From Mesorhizobium sp. STM 4661 (lineage in GTDB: Bacteria > Pseudomonadota > Alphaproteobacteria > Rhizobiales > Rhizobiaceae): a stretch of 64,000 bases of DNA. The translations under genes were made by a program, and so were the position numbers. The stretch covers positions 62,001 through 126,000 of the forward strand of contig NZ_CAAF010000027.1 in NCBI RefSeq assembly GCF_000359125.1. Reading direction: 5' to 3'. The notes beneath the pieces were generated by a model. The model was not told the DNA's origin. It made no database searches and saw nothing but the letters and a program-made list of their open reading frames with translations. Below, piece after piece: positions 18,199-26,918 of the stretch (position 1 is the stretch's first letter; each line of letters begins with the position of its first letter).

Positions 18199-19425
18199 TC
18201 AGGTGGTCTGGGGTTCGCGCTTCGGGCCGAGCAAGAACACTGTCAGGGCGGCGAGGAACGAGGCAACGGCGCTGTAGGCAAGGGCACTGGCGACGCCGAC
18301 ATTGTCCATCAGCAGTCCGCCGAAAATCGCGCCCGCTGCGATGGCCACCTGGAACGTTGCGGCCATCAGCCCACCGGCGCTTTCGGCCTGCTCGGGAGCG
18401 GCGTGCAGCACCATCCATGTCTGCAGTCCCACCGGCACCGCGCCGAAGGCAAAGCCCCATACGGTAACCGCAATCGCCGTGGCCCAAGCCGATGCTCCCA
18501 GCGTCAGCAGCGAGACAGTGGCCATCGCTATGAGCAGGGGCGGCAGGGCCGCGGCTGCCTTGAGGCTGTGCTCGGCCAGGAATGCGCCGGCCAAATTGCC
18601 GAAGAAGCCGCCGATGCCAAAGGCGAGCAACACGAGCGAGATCGTCTCGATATCAAGCGCGGGAAACTTCTCAAGGAAGGCGCGGATATAGGTGAAGCCG
18701 GCGAAGTGCCCGGAAGCGACCAGCAGGACGACCAAGATCGCGACTTTGATCATCGGATTCTTGGCCACATCCAGCAGACTGCGGAAGCTCGTCACTCCAA
18801 TCGGAGGCAGCCTCGGAATGGTTATGAGTTGCACTACCAGCGTAACGGCGCCGACGACCGCAGCGATCATGAAGGCGGTTCGCCATCCCCAGATGTCGCC
18901 GACATAGGCGCCGATTGGAGCCGCGCAAACGGTAGCGCAGGTAACGCCGGTGAGGATGATCGACATGGCGCGCCGCAGGAGGTGACTTGGAACGAGCCGC
19001 ATCGCCAGCGCTGCCGAAATCGACCAGAACCCTCCGAGTGCTATGCCGAGCACGACGCGGGCGGCCAGGAGAACCGGCAGCGACCCCGCGACGGCCGATA
19101 GAACGTTCGACAGGATCAGCAGCAGCGTCATCGCCCATATGACGATCCTGCGGTCCAGGGGCCTTGTGATGACGGCCATCGTCGGCGCCGAGATCGCCCC
19201 CACGATGGCGGTCGTTGTCAGCGCCTGTCCAACTGCACCCTCGGTGATAGAGAGATCATGCGCGAGCGGCGTCAGCACGGAGGCAGGCAGAAACTCTGCC
19301 GTCACAAGCCCGAAGGTGCCTAAGGCAAGCGAAATGACTGCACCCCATGCGGGACCAGACCGTTGATCTGGCTGTTCTGGATCATGCAGAACTCCGTCCA
19401 TGAAGCCCGTAGCGGATTCGGTCAT
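18199..19425 (-). CDS. MFS drug/nucleoside-type efflux transporter (DHA1, NepI-like)
   Basis: The protein of about 408 residues has twelve hydrophobic segments. The family pattern includes ALGTFGLVTAEFLPASVLTPLAHDL, the loop motif ITRPLDRRIV and LAARVVLGIALGGFWSISAALAMRLVP. It resembles the NepI/AraJ branch that exports ribonucleosides, arabinose or drugs. The frame opens at 19689, but the upstream 88 codons read through rpoN relic sequence. The ATG at 19425 (MTESATGFMD), with GGAGACC upstream, is preferred. It is not linked to the nod genes. Confidence 0.85.
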   Translation of the reverse strand: MTESATGFMDGVLHDPEQPDQRSGPAWGAVISLALGTFGLVTAEFLPASVLTPLAHDLSITEGAVGQALTTTAIVGAISAPTMAVITRPLDRRIVIWAMTLLLILSNVLSAVAGSLPVLLAARVVLGIALGGFWSISAALAMRLVPSHLLRRAMSIILTGVTCATVCAAPIGAYVGDIWGWRTAFMIAAVVGAVTLVVQLITIPRLPPIGVTSFRSLLDVAKNPMIKVAILVVLLVASGHFAGFTYIRAFLEKFPALDIETISLVLLAFGIGGFFGNLAGAFLAEHSLKAAAALPPLLIAMATVSLLTLGASAWATAIAVTVWGFAFGAVPVGLQTWMVLHAAPEQAESAGGLMAATFQVAIAAGAIFGGLLMDNVGVASALAYSAVASFLAALTVFLLGPKREPQTT

Positions 19426-19484
19426 CAACAGGGTCTCCAGTTTGGATGTGCTGCAAACTCGGGTGGCTGCGTTGACCCGCATTA

Positions 19485-19880
19485 ACGCCAGAAGCGCCAT
19501 TCCCTGCGGCATTGCACGGACGAGGGGACGTTCATCGCTTCGCGATATTTTGTGACGGTGCGGCGCGCAAATCGATGGCCCTTTCCTTGGGCCGGACGAC
19601 GATGTCGTCGTCGGAAAGCATTGCGATTCGTCGGCGATTGTCGCCTTGATCCGATGGCGGACAGCTTCGGGGGGGGCGCGCGTCGCCACCTTGGGAGGAC
19701 GCGCTCGCGACGGTGAAAAAATACCTCAGTTCGAACACTTCGCGCGGGGTCAGCATGTATTTGTTCGACGTCACCCGGCTTACCGTCGCCTGATGCACGT
19801 TGATCGCGTCGGCGACAGTCCTGAGACCGAGAAACCGCACTTGGTCGACGCCGTGTTCCAAAAAGGCATCCTCCTGGCGG
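19485..19880 (-). pseudogene. rpoN: rpoN (sigma-54) C-terminal relic
   Basis: Three frames on the minus strand carry consecutive pieces of sigma-54. One is TVADAINVHQATVSRVTSNKYMLTPREVFELRYFFTV and one is EAVRHRIKATI. The third is ARRTVTKYREAMNVPSSVQ, corresponding to the diagnostic RpoN box. At least two frameshifts separate them, and the N-terminal half is absent. A second rpoN is common on rhizobial symbiosis islands for nif and fix transcription, and this copy is dead. The MFS transporter's open frame runs back into this relic. Confidence 0.8.
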
Positions 19881-21550
19881 CGGAGGCGGGTAAGCGACAA
19901 TTGTGGCGAGCGCCACGGCTCCGTCAGTCTCGAACCAGCCATCGCAAATCAGATATCGGAGCAGGGACGTCTGGAGGGAACGTTCGGCGCAAATGTGCAC
20001 GGTCTCCTTGGGCGCTTGTATGGAACTTCGCGTTTTTGCCATGGTTCTGTTCATAGCTTTCTACGTGCTTTGATGGGCTGTAACGGATAACAGCAAGCGC
20101 TATGCCATTTCACTTGGGGGCACCGAATCGGACTATCTTTTGCCGAAGCCCTGTCGGCTTGAGCAAGGCGCCGTGCCTTGACCGAGACCGCGCGCGCCGC
20201 ACAATCGCTTGGTCACCCGGACCGAGCAAAGGTGCTGTACTATCGGAGTAGTCAGAACTTCCGCACCGGCTGGGGAAGACGAAAGCCGTTCCCGACGGGC
20301 CGAGCCGATGCATTGCCGCACGCCGGCGGGCACTGCATCGACCGCGCAAGGCTTTGTCTCCAGCGTGTAATTGCGTGCGCAGGCTGGCAACTTGCGAAGA
20401 CGCGGCCGTCGCGCCTCTACCATCGCGCTGTTGCTGTTGCCCCTGTCGAGGAAGGTCTTTCACACCTTCGAGCTCTTCAGCACGGCGCGCCGGTCTCCAC
20501 GCGGTGAGGATCGAGCCCGGCTGGGCGTCACGGCGTTTGCGAGATTGAGATTCCTTGATTTGCTCCCTCGTGCGCGCCTATCCGAAAACATTGTTGGGTA
20601 CCGAAGGCGGACAAGAATGTCGCAAGCGCGACCAAAAGATCGCCACGGCCGCAGGGGCAATTGCGACCAGTGGCCGTCTTCGGAAATCGGTGGAGCAATA
20701 CCCTTTCCTCGTCGACGTCGGATGCGGGGCTCAGCTGTGCCCGCCGGGCCGCTACGAACAACGCTGACCATGGCGCATGACGGCTGGCCGATCACCCGGG
20801 CATGTCCGCGTCGATCAAAGGAAAGCGTCTGGTCTCAGCCAGGCGGACCTCGCGAAGGCCATCGGTATCAATGTGGTCGAATTCCTCGATCACGCCGAGA
20901 CGATCGGTTTCGCTGGCGCGGATTTCGACCAAATTCCCAACCGAAAACACACGAAACGCGGCGGCTTCCGACCGCCGATCAATGGGCCAAGGCCCGGTCG
21001 CTGTTTTACCTCCGAATCGTTCGCCATGCCGAGGCGGCTCGTCGATAGCCGCGGGTTGGCGCCTCTCCGGGGCGCGTTGGCTGCACGTTCCGCCCCCTTG
21101 GACCCCGCTTCCGGCAAACAACATCCGGCCGCGAAAGCTCGCCCTTGTCAGTGCTCGATTACCACGCCGAGACGCCTGCTGGGGCTCCCGGTGCACGGGC
21201 ACATTTATCGATCCGGCACGGTGTTGAGCGTGCGGAACCCGCCGCACGCGTTCCGATCGCTTGTTGTGCTCACCCGATCACGCGACCTGTCCCCACACGT
21301 CTTGAGGACATTCCCCTGCGGCTGGCTCATTGACCTATGGGCGGTTCCAGCCCGCCCGAAACCCTCGCCACCAGCTTTTTTCCCCGCCGCATGACGCGGC
21401 TTCCTCGCGCCGCTTCGCTTCAAAAAAGCTGCCCGCTCGGGTCCTTCGCTGCCGCTGCGGCCCTGCCGGGTTCGGGCGGTCCGGACGCGCCCATCACGGT
21501 CCGCCATCGCAGGGGAATGGTCCCCGGCGACAGCAGAAGGAGACAGGAAA
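19881..21550 (+). other. Degenerate region, possible XRE-regulator relic near 20805-20870
   Basis: About 1.7 kb carries only fragmentary frames. One translation, ASGLSQADLAKAIGI near 20805-20870, looks like the first helices of an XRE helix-turn-helix, but the following sequence is not a convincing continuation. The last 100 bases before DUF736 end with CAGAAGGAGACAGG, a good ribosome binding site for that gene. Nothing else is recognised. Confidence 0.35.
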
Positions 21551-21874
21551 ATGACCGCGATCGGTTACGTCAACAAGCAGGAAAACGGCAGCTACAAAGG
21601 CCAGCTCAGGACGCTCAGCGTCCGCGCCGACATCGACATCGTGCCCAATCGGAGCAAGTCCGCCGACAACCATCCCGACTTCCGGGTGCTGACGCAGGGC
21701 GTGGAGGTCGGCGCCGGCTGGATCCGAACCGGGGAGACTTCCGGCAACGACTATGTGAGCTTGTCCATCGCCGCACCGGAGTTCGGTCCGCGCAAGCTCT
21801 ACGCCAATCTCGGCCGCGCCGCCGGCCAAGACGATCAAGACACCTACGCCGTCATCTGGAACCCGGCCGACTGA
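21551..21874 (+). CDS. DUF736 family protein
   Basis: The 107-residue protein begins MTAIGYVNKQENGSYKGQLRTLSV and shows GAGWIRTGETSGNDYVSLSIAAPEFGPRKLYANLG, the standard DUF736 pattern. These small proteins of unknown function are a constant neighbour of transfer genes on alphaproteobacterial conjugative elements. A strong AGGAGACAGG lies before the ATG. It starts the block DUF736-rdfS-traF-transglycosylase-rlxS, all on the plus strand. Confidence 0.9.
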   Translation: MTAIGYVNKQENGSYKGQLRTLSVRADIDIVPNRSKSADNHPDFRVLTQGVEVGAGWIRTGETSGNDYVSLSIAAPEFGPRKLYANLGRAAGQDDQDTYAVIWNPAD

Positions 21875-22036
21875 CCGGCCGGCTCAAGCCCTCGCGCCGC
21901 AACTCGGCGCGGGGGTTCCCGCCGACGCTCGCCCGAAGGGGCGGCGAAAACTCCCACCCGACTCTTCGCCCGTCCCCAAGACGACCTCGCCCGCCGATCC
22001 TCGCGGTCGCTTGTCCGAAGCGAAACGAGGACCATC

Positions 22037-22306
22037 ATGGACGACGAAAACGACCGCGCGGCCCGCGCCAAGAAGGGCAGTCCGTTTCTGAACACCGCGC
22101 AGGCTGCCTTCTATATCGGCCTGTCCCAGCGCACCCTGGAAAAGATGCGGCTGACCGGCGGCGGCCCGAAATACCGCAAGCACGGCCGCTATGTCCGCTA
22201 CCACATCGACGAACTCGACGACTGGTCGAAAGGCCGCCCGCCAGAACCCGGCTCCGACGATGACAAGGGCGGGTCCGGCTCAGCCGACGAGGGAGCCCGC
22301 TCATGA
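22037..22306 (+). CDS. rdfS: RdfS-like excisionase/recombination directionality factor
   Basis: The 89-residue protein has a winged helix of the AlpA/MerR-like excisionase type: FLNTAQAAFYIGLSQRTLEKMRL, then GGGPKYRKHGRYVRYHIDELDDWSKG. In Mesorhizobium symbiosis elements RdfS occupies this position and directs the integrase toward excision. Its role here is inferred from sequence type and from traF and rlxS downstream. Its end overlaps the traF start by four bases (ATGA), implying coupled translation. The charged tail is typical. Confidence 0.85.
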   Translation: MDDENDRAARAKKGSPFLNTAQAAFYIGLSQRTLEKMRLTGGGPKYRKHGRYVRYHIDELDDWSKGRPPEPGSDDDKGGSGSADEGARS

Positions 22307-22851
22307 GCCAGCGGCCTTCCATCCATCTGATCGGCAGCCGTTTGCGGCGCGTTCGGGCGCGCAAGGCAATCGCCATCGCCGCGATTGGCCTGAGCCTGAC
22401 AGGCTTCACGGCGCTCCCAAAGCCGTCTCCCTTGCTGGTCTGGAACGCCTCGGCTAGCGCGCCGGTCGGTCTCTATCGCGTTGGGTCTGGCACGCCTGCG
22501 CGCGGCGATCTTGTGCTCGCCCGCCCGCCTGGCTTCGTTGCCTATCTCGCCGACCAACGCGGCTATCTGCCTCGCAATATACCGCTGGTGAAGCGTCTCG
22601 CCGCGCTGCCGGACGAGCATGTCTGCGCCTTTAGTAATGCCATCATCATCGGCGGCGAGATCGTCGCCCGTCGGCTCAAAATCGACACGCAAGGCCGTCC
22701 GCTGCCCTGGTGGAACGGCTGCCGAGCGCTCGCCCATGACGAGGTTTTCCTGCTCGGCAACGAGAAAAATCACTCCTTCGACAGTCGCTATTTCGGGCCG
22801 GTGCCGGCCGAAAACATCATCGGGAGGCTGGTGCCGCTATGGACCGAATGA
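22303..22851 (+). CDS. traF: TraF, conjugative S26-family signal peptidase
   Basis: The 182-residue protein has an N-terminal membrane segment (IAIAAIGLSLTGFTAL). The S26 catalytic serine region is ASAPVGLYRV, the lysine region is LVKRLAALPDEHVC, and the C-terminal block VFLLGNEKNHSFDSRYFGPV follows. TraF processes the conjugative pilin in the periplasm. It overlaps rdfS upstream and the transglycosylase downstream (13 bases), so the three are translationally coupled, linking excision to transfer. Confidence 0.9.
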   Translation: MSQRPSIHLIGSRLRRVRARKAIAIAAIGLSLTGFTALPKPSPLLVWNASASAPVGLYRVGSGTPARGDLVLARPPGFVAYLADQRGYLPRNIPLVKRLAALPDEHVCAFSNAIIIGGEIVARRLKIDTQGRPLPWWNGCRALAHDEVFLLGNEKNHSFDSRYFGPVPAENIIGRLVPLWTE

Positions 22852-23522
22852 CCCTCCTGATGCTCGGCATGATCGCCGTCGCGCCATGCGCCTGTTCCGC
22901 CTCGACCGGCGCTGAGCCGGCCGTCATCTCCCAAAGTCCGCAGCTGCAACGATGGCAGCACTTCGTATCGGAAGCAAGCGCACGCTTCCACATTCCCCAG
23001 GCCTGGATTTGCGCCGTCATCGATGCCGAAAGCCGCGGCAAGACCGTCCTCGATGGCCGTCCCATCACCTCCCGCGCCGGCGCCATGGGCCTCATGCAGG
23101 TGATGCCCGGCACCTATCAGGAGATGCGCGTCGAGCACGGTCTGGGAGCCGACCCGCACGATCCGCGCGACAACATCTTGGCCGGAACCGCCTATCTCAG
23201 CGCCATGTATAAGCGTTTCGGATTCCCCGGCCTGTTTGCCGCCTACAACGCTGGACCCGAGCGCTATGAAGGCCATTTGAAGCTTCGAAGGCCGCTGCCG
23301 AAAGAGACCGTTGCCTATCTGAAACAGCTTGAGGCGACGGGGATTTCGGCGGCCGACATGAACGAATTCAAAGGCCAATCCACAACTTCAAAGGGGCGGA
23401 ACGCTCCCTCCGGACGCTCTTTGTTCTTCCTTCGCGGCGGTGTTCGCGCCGGTGAAACGAATGGCGGCCTTTTCGTGCCGCTCGGCAGGGATCGCGCGCG
23501 GAAAAAGAAGCACAATGGCTAG
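22839..23522 (+). CDS. Lytic transglycosylase of the conjugation module
   Basis: The 227-residue protein has a signal or lipoprotein-like N terminus (MTLLMLGMIAVAPCACSA) and a SLT/goose-lysozyme-type fold. Its motifs are WICAVIDAESRG (catalytic Glu), GAMGLMQVMPGTYQEM and LAGTAYLSAMYKRFG...AAYNAGP. Such enzymes open peptidoglycan locally for assembly of the transfer channel, like VirB1. It overlaps traF and precedes the relaxase. The C-terminal 60 residues are low in known motifs. Confidence 0.88.
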   Translation: MDRMTLLMLGMIAVAPCACSASTGAEPAVISQSPQLQRWQHFVSEASARFHIPQAWICAVIDAESRGKTVLDGRPITSRAGAMGLMQVMPGTYQEMRVEHGLGADPHDPRDNILAGTAYLSAMYKRFGFPGLFAAYNAGPERYEGHLKLRRPLPKETVAYLKQLEATGISAADMNEFKGQSTTSKGRNAPSGRSLFFLRGGVRAGETNGGLFVPLGRDRARKKKHNG

Positions 23523-23593
23523 CGATGTTGAGGGCATCCGGGAGGGGCCAGGGACGCTTAAGGCGAGGAGGCGAGGGGCGCGTAAGGCAAGAT

Positions 23594-23627
23594 AAAGGCA
23601 CCGCCTCCATGAGGCGGCGAAGCCTTT
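23594..23627. promoter_or_regulatory. Long imperfect hairpin upstream of rlxS, candidate oriT element
   Basis: CCGCCTC (23601-23607) and GAGGCGG (23611-23617) are perfect complements with a three-base loop. They are bracketed by AAAGGC (23594-23599) and GCCTTT (23622-23627). The structure lies between the transglycosylase and the relaxase, where an origin of transfer would be expected. A transcription attenuator is the alternative, but no U-run follows. Confidence 0.45.
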
Positions 23628-23720
23628 GTCTGCACATCGTTTTTGCCGGAGGCTGCCGGCGGCGCCAGGAGGGTGGGCCAGCGAGACTCAGGTTTCGCTT
23701 GAATTTGCCCGGAGGCTGGT

Positions 23721-25691
23721 ATGCAGGACGATGAGTTCAGGCCGAAGCTCGGCAAGATCGGCTCGCGCGGCTCGAAAGCAGGCAAGCGCTATGCCGGCCA
23801 GGTCAAGGCAGCGATCAACCGAGCCGGCGGCCGCCTCCAGCGCGGCGGTCGCTTCACGGGGAGCCGGACAGGCCGCGGCGGGGCGGCGGCCGCGCTGCTC
23901 AAGTCACGCGACCGGTATGCCGCCTTCCGGCAGCGGCGGGTGATGGTCAAGGCGCGGATTGTGAAGCTGGCCGGCAAGGGTGCGGACGGAGCGGGTGCGC
24001 ATCTGCGCTACATCCAGCGCGATGGCGTCACCAGGGAAGGCGAACCCGGCAAACTCTATGGCCCCGGCAGTGATCGCATCGACAGTAAGGCCTTCGTCGA
24101 TCGCGCGGATAGCGACCGGCATCAATTCCGCTTTATCGTCGCACCGGAAGACGGCATTGAGTATGACGACCTCAAGCCGCTGACGCGGCGGCTCATGGCC
24201 CAGATGGAGGAGGATCTCGGCACCAGGCTCGACTGGGTTGCCGTCGACCATTTCAACACCGGTCATCCGCACAGCCACATCATCGTTCGCGGCAAGGACG
24301 ACCGCGGCGAGAATCTCGTCATCGCTAGGGAGTATATCTCGAGTGGAATCCGCGAGCGGGCGGCCGAGCTGGTCGGCCTAGATCTCGGTCCGCGCACCGA
24401 CCGCGAGATCGAGCAGCGCTTGCGCCAGGAAATGGATCAGGAACGCTTCACCAGCATCGACCGGCGGCTTCTCAGGATGCGCGACGGCGATGGGCTTGTT
24501 GTACCGGACGTCCGCGACGCGTTTCGCCAGACGTTGCACCAGGGACGCTTGTGCAAGCTCGAGCGCATGGGGCTCGCCGGAGAGATCGACTCGGGCCGCT
24601 GGCGCCTGGATGATGAGCTTGAAGCGACGCTGCGCCGCATCGGCGAACGCGGCGACATCATCAAGACAATGCATCGCGAGCTGACAGGCAAGGGGCTCGC
24701 TCGCAGTGCTGCTGACTGTGTGATTCACGATCGATCCGGGGAGCCGGCCCAGCCGGTCGTTGGCCGCGTTGTCGCGCGCGGGTTGGGCGACGAAATCAAC
24801 GACCGGCATTACCTCATCGTTGATGGCCTGGACGGCAGAAGCCACTACATCGACATCGGCAAAGGCGAGGCCACCGCACCAACGCCTGACGGCTGCATCG
24901 TCCGTGTCTTGCCGAGGAACACCGAGCCCAGGCAAGTCGACCGCACCATCGCCGAGATCGCCGCCGCCGATGACGGCCGCTACAACATCGATATTCATCT
25001 AAAGCATGACCCGTCCGCCACCGAACGCTTCGCCGAAACGCATGTCCGCCGGCTGGAGGCGGTCCGGCGCGCCACTGGGGGCCTGGAGCGCGAGCCGGAC
25101 GGCACCTGGATCATCGCGCCGGATCATCTACATCGCGTATCGGAATACGAGCGGCAGCGGGCTAGGGCTGAACCTGTCATGGTCGAAAAACTCTCCTCAA
25201 TGCCACTCGAAAAGCAGGTCGGTTTCGATGGCGCCACCTGGATCGACCATGAGCTGGTTTCCGATACGCCGGATACCTTGCGCAACTCCGGCTTCGGTCG
25301 CGAGGTGCGGGAGGTGCAAGCCCGCCGGCGCCAATGGCTGATTGCACAAGGGTTCGCCCGTGAAGAGCAGGACCGGATCGCTTATCGCGCCAACATGATT
25401 TCCATCCTGCGCCAGCGTGAGCTGAACCGTGTTGCCGGTCAGATGTCGGGCGAACTTGGTCTTTCCTATACCGAAGCGAAGCCCGGGGGCCGGATAGAAG
25501 GCACGCTGCGCCGATCGGTCGAGCTTGCCAACGGCAAATATGCCGTCATCGAGAAGTCGCGCGACTTCACGCTCGTGCCATGGCGGCCGGTGCTCGATCG
25601 TCACGTCGGCAAGGAGGTGTCCGGGATAATGCGCGGGGAGGGGATTTCATGGACCATCGGGCGGCAGAGGAGCGGGCCGAGTGTTTCGTGA
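23721..25691 (+). CDS. rlxS: RlxS-like MOB relaxase with DUF3363
   Basis: The 656-residue protein is a conjugative relaxase that would nick oriT and lead the strand into the recipient. The N-terminal part is very basic. The metal-binding signature is WVAVDHFNTGHPHSHIIVRG around residues 173-192, preceded by LRYIQRDGVTREGEPGKLYG and HQFRFIVAPEDG. The long C-terminal part, with WIIAPDHLHRVSEYERQRA and WLIAQGFAREEQ, corresponds to DUF3363. GGAGG lies before the ATG. It appears intact, so this element may still be mobilised. Confidence 0.92.
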   Translation: MQDDEFRPKLGKIGSRGSKAGKRYAGQVKAAINRAGGRLQRGGRFTGSRTGRGGAAAALLKSRDRYAAFRQRRVMVKARIVKLAGKGADGAGAHLRYIQRDGVTREGEPGKLYGPGSDRIDSKAFVDRADSDRHQFRFIVAPEDGIEYDDLKPLTRRLMAQMEEDLGTRLDWVAVDHFNTGHPHSHIIVRGKDDRGENLVIAREYISSGIRERAAELVGLDLGPRTDREIEQRLRQEMDQERFTSIDRRLLRMRDGDGLVVPDVRDAFRQTLHQGRLCKLERMGLAGEIDSGRWRLDDELEATLRRIGERGDIIKTMHRELTGKGLARSAADCVIHDRSGEPAQPVVGRVVARGLGDEINDRHYLIVDGLDGRSHYIDIGKGEATAPTPDGCIVRVLPRNTEPRQVDRTIAEIAAADDGRYNIDIHLKHDPSATERFAETHVRRLEAVRRATGGLEREPDGTWIIAPDHLHRVSEYERQRARAEPVMVEKLSSMPLEKQVGFDGATWIDHELVSDTPDTLRNSGFGREVREVQARRRQWLIAQGFAREEQDRIAYRANMISILRQRELNRVAGQMSGELGLSYTEAKPGGRIEGTLRRSVELANGKYAVIEKSRDFTLVPWRPVLDRHVGKEVSGIMRGEGISWTIGRQRSGPSVS

Positions 25692-25797
25692 CATGGCGGC
25701 ACGGAATCTTCGTCCGCGCAGCAGAAAGCGTGCTCCGTCGAGAGCTGCATGATTAGCCGGCTTACTTAGTCATGGATATCGTGATGAGTTAAACGGC

Positions 25798-25816
25798 TGA
25801 TAATGCAACATTATCA
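25798..25816. promoter_or_regulatory. Perfect inverted repeat upstream of DUF1403-scpB
   Basis: TGATAATG and CATTATCA are perfect complements around a CAA spacer. The repeat sits in the 198-base gap between rlxS and the DUF1403 gene, in the most AT-rich part of that gap. It looks like an operator for a dimeric regulator. It is too AT-rich for an intrinsic terminator stem. Confidence 0.45.
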
Positions 25817-25889
25817 TTCGTTTTTGATGCACGACAAGCACAGCGCTTTTCGTCCATTTCTGTTGCTAAAAGCGCCGCCATGATTCATC

Positions 25890-26918
25890 GTGCTCTCGAT
25901 GATTCTGCGTCCCAGACCTTCTGCACGTCACCACGCCATGCCTGCCGGAACCCCTCCGACCGTGCCAATGGCAGCGGTGCCGGCCTGGCTGCGCCGGGCC
26001 ATCTCGGATGCGCACAGTCATGCGGGAAACGAGTTCGAGGACGTCTCGCTCGCCGCCGGCGCTGCCATCGGCGCGCTCGATGCTGTCGTCCGCCGTCAGG
26101 AGCGGTGGGCCGGCGCCTGGCGGCAGCGCCTGGCGCTTTCGGCTGCCGTGGCAACGGCAAAGCAGGCTGGCCGCGTCGAGGATGAAAGCGCGCTGCGCGA
26201 CGCCGTGTTGCTCACCCGGCCCGGCGACAATGTCGGCCCCGCCGGCCGTTTTCTCCTCGCCTGGCGTCGGCTGGCATCTCGGCCAGCGGAGGATCTACTG
26301 ACGGAGAAAAATCTCGCGGCGGTGTTGGAGGAGTTTGGCTACGCGCCGGATGATGAGGCGGTCAGCGATCTGGCGGATGATCTTCGACAGCTTTCCGCAG
26401 GCATCGGAATGGTCGGCATGCTGACCGGTGCGTTCACGGCCGCCGAACGCCGTGGCTTCGCACGCACCGTTGGAGCTTGGCTCGCCGACGCCCTGCGGGC
26501 GCAGCGGCTGGGTTGGGCATACGCCATGCCGCTGCTGGGCGCCGGGGCAGCCTTGGGGACAAGCGCCCGCACGCCTCGACTGGCAGCCAGCTCCGTGGCG
26601 ACAGGCATTGAGACAGATCCTGATGAGCGTGCGAAAGGCCTGCTGGCCGCGCAGGCGCGCGCCGCGCTTCGCGCCATTGATTTATCCGTCGAGCTCGAGC
26701 GCCGCGCGGACCGGCTGCTTGCGGTCGCGCCGAAACTCCGGGCCAAGGCGGCGGACATGGTCGTCGAAAGGCTCTTGTCCGACGACGCGATCGTCGCATC
26801 CGAAAAGATCGCCGGCATGAGCGACCGCGCCCTGCGCCGGCTGTTCAACCGGCTGGTCGAACTCGGTGCCGTGCGCGAGCTGTCGGGCCGCCCAACCTTT
26901 CGCATCTACGGGCTGTGA
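25890..26918 (+). CDS. DUF1403 family protein
   Basis: The product has up to 342 residues and matches the DUF1403 pattern: VPAWLRRAISDAHS...LAAGAAIGALDAVVRRQERWAGAWRQRLALSAAVATAK near the start and GRVEDESALRDAVLLTRPGDNVGPAGRFLLAWRRLA after it. A C-terminal winged-helix-like tail (MSDRALRRLFNRLVELGAVRELSGRPTFRIYGL) follows. Function is unknown, but the gene regularly sits beside scpB on rhizobial elements. GTG at 25890, ATG at 25899 and ATG at 25938 are all possible starts. Its stop overlaps the scpB start. Confidence 0.85.
   Translation: MLSMILRPRPSARHHAMPAGTPPTVPMAAVPAWLRRAISDAHSHAGNEFEDVSLAAGAAIGALDAVVRRQERWAGAWRQRLALSAAVATAKQAGRVEDESALRDAVLLTRPGDNVGPAGRFLLAWRRLASRPAEDLLTEKNLAAVLEEFGYAPDDEAVSDLADDLRQLSAGIGMVGMLTGAFTAAERRGFARTVGAWLADALRAQRLGWAYAMPLLGAGAALGTSARTPRLAASSVATGIETDPDERAKGLLAAQARAALRAIDLSVELERRADRLLAVAPKLRAKAADMVVERLLSDDAIVASEKIAGMSDRALRRLFNRLVELGAVRELSGRPTFRIYGL

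Noticed and set aside
18163..19101. Long plus-strand ORF opposite the MFS gene
   Set aside because: It is a shadow of a high-GC coding region; the minus strand has twelve membrane segments and family motifs.
20371..21394. Overlapping ORFs of 200-225 codons before DUF736
   Set aside because: Translations are Arg/Pro/Ser-rich without domain motifs except a short XRE-like stretch; treated as degenerate.
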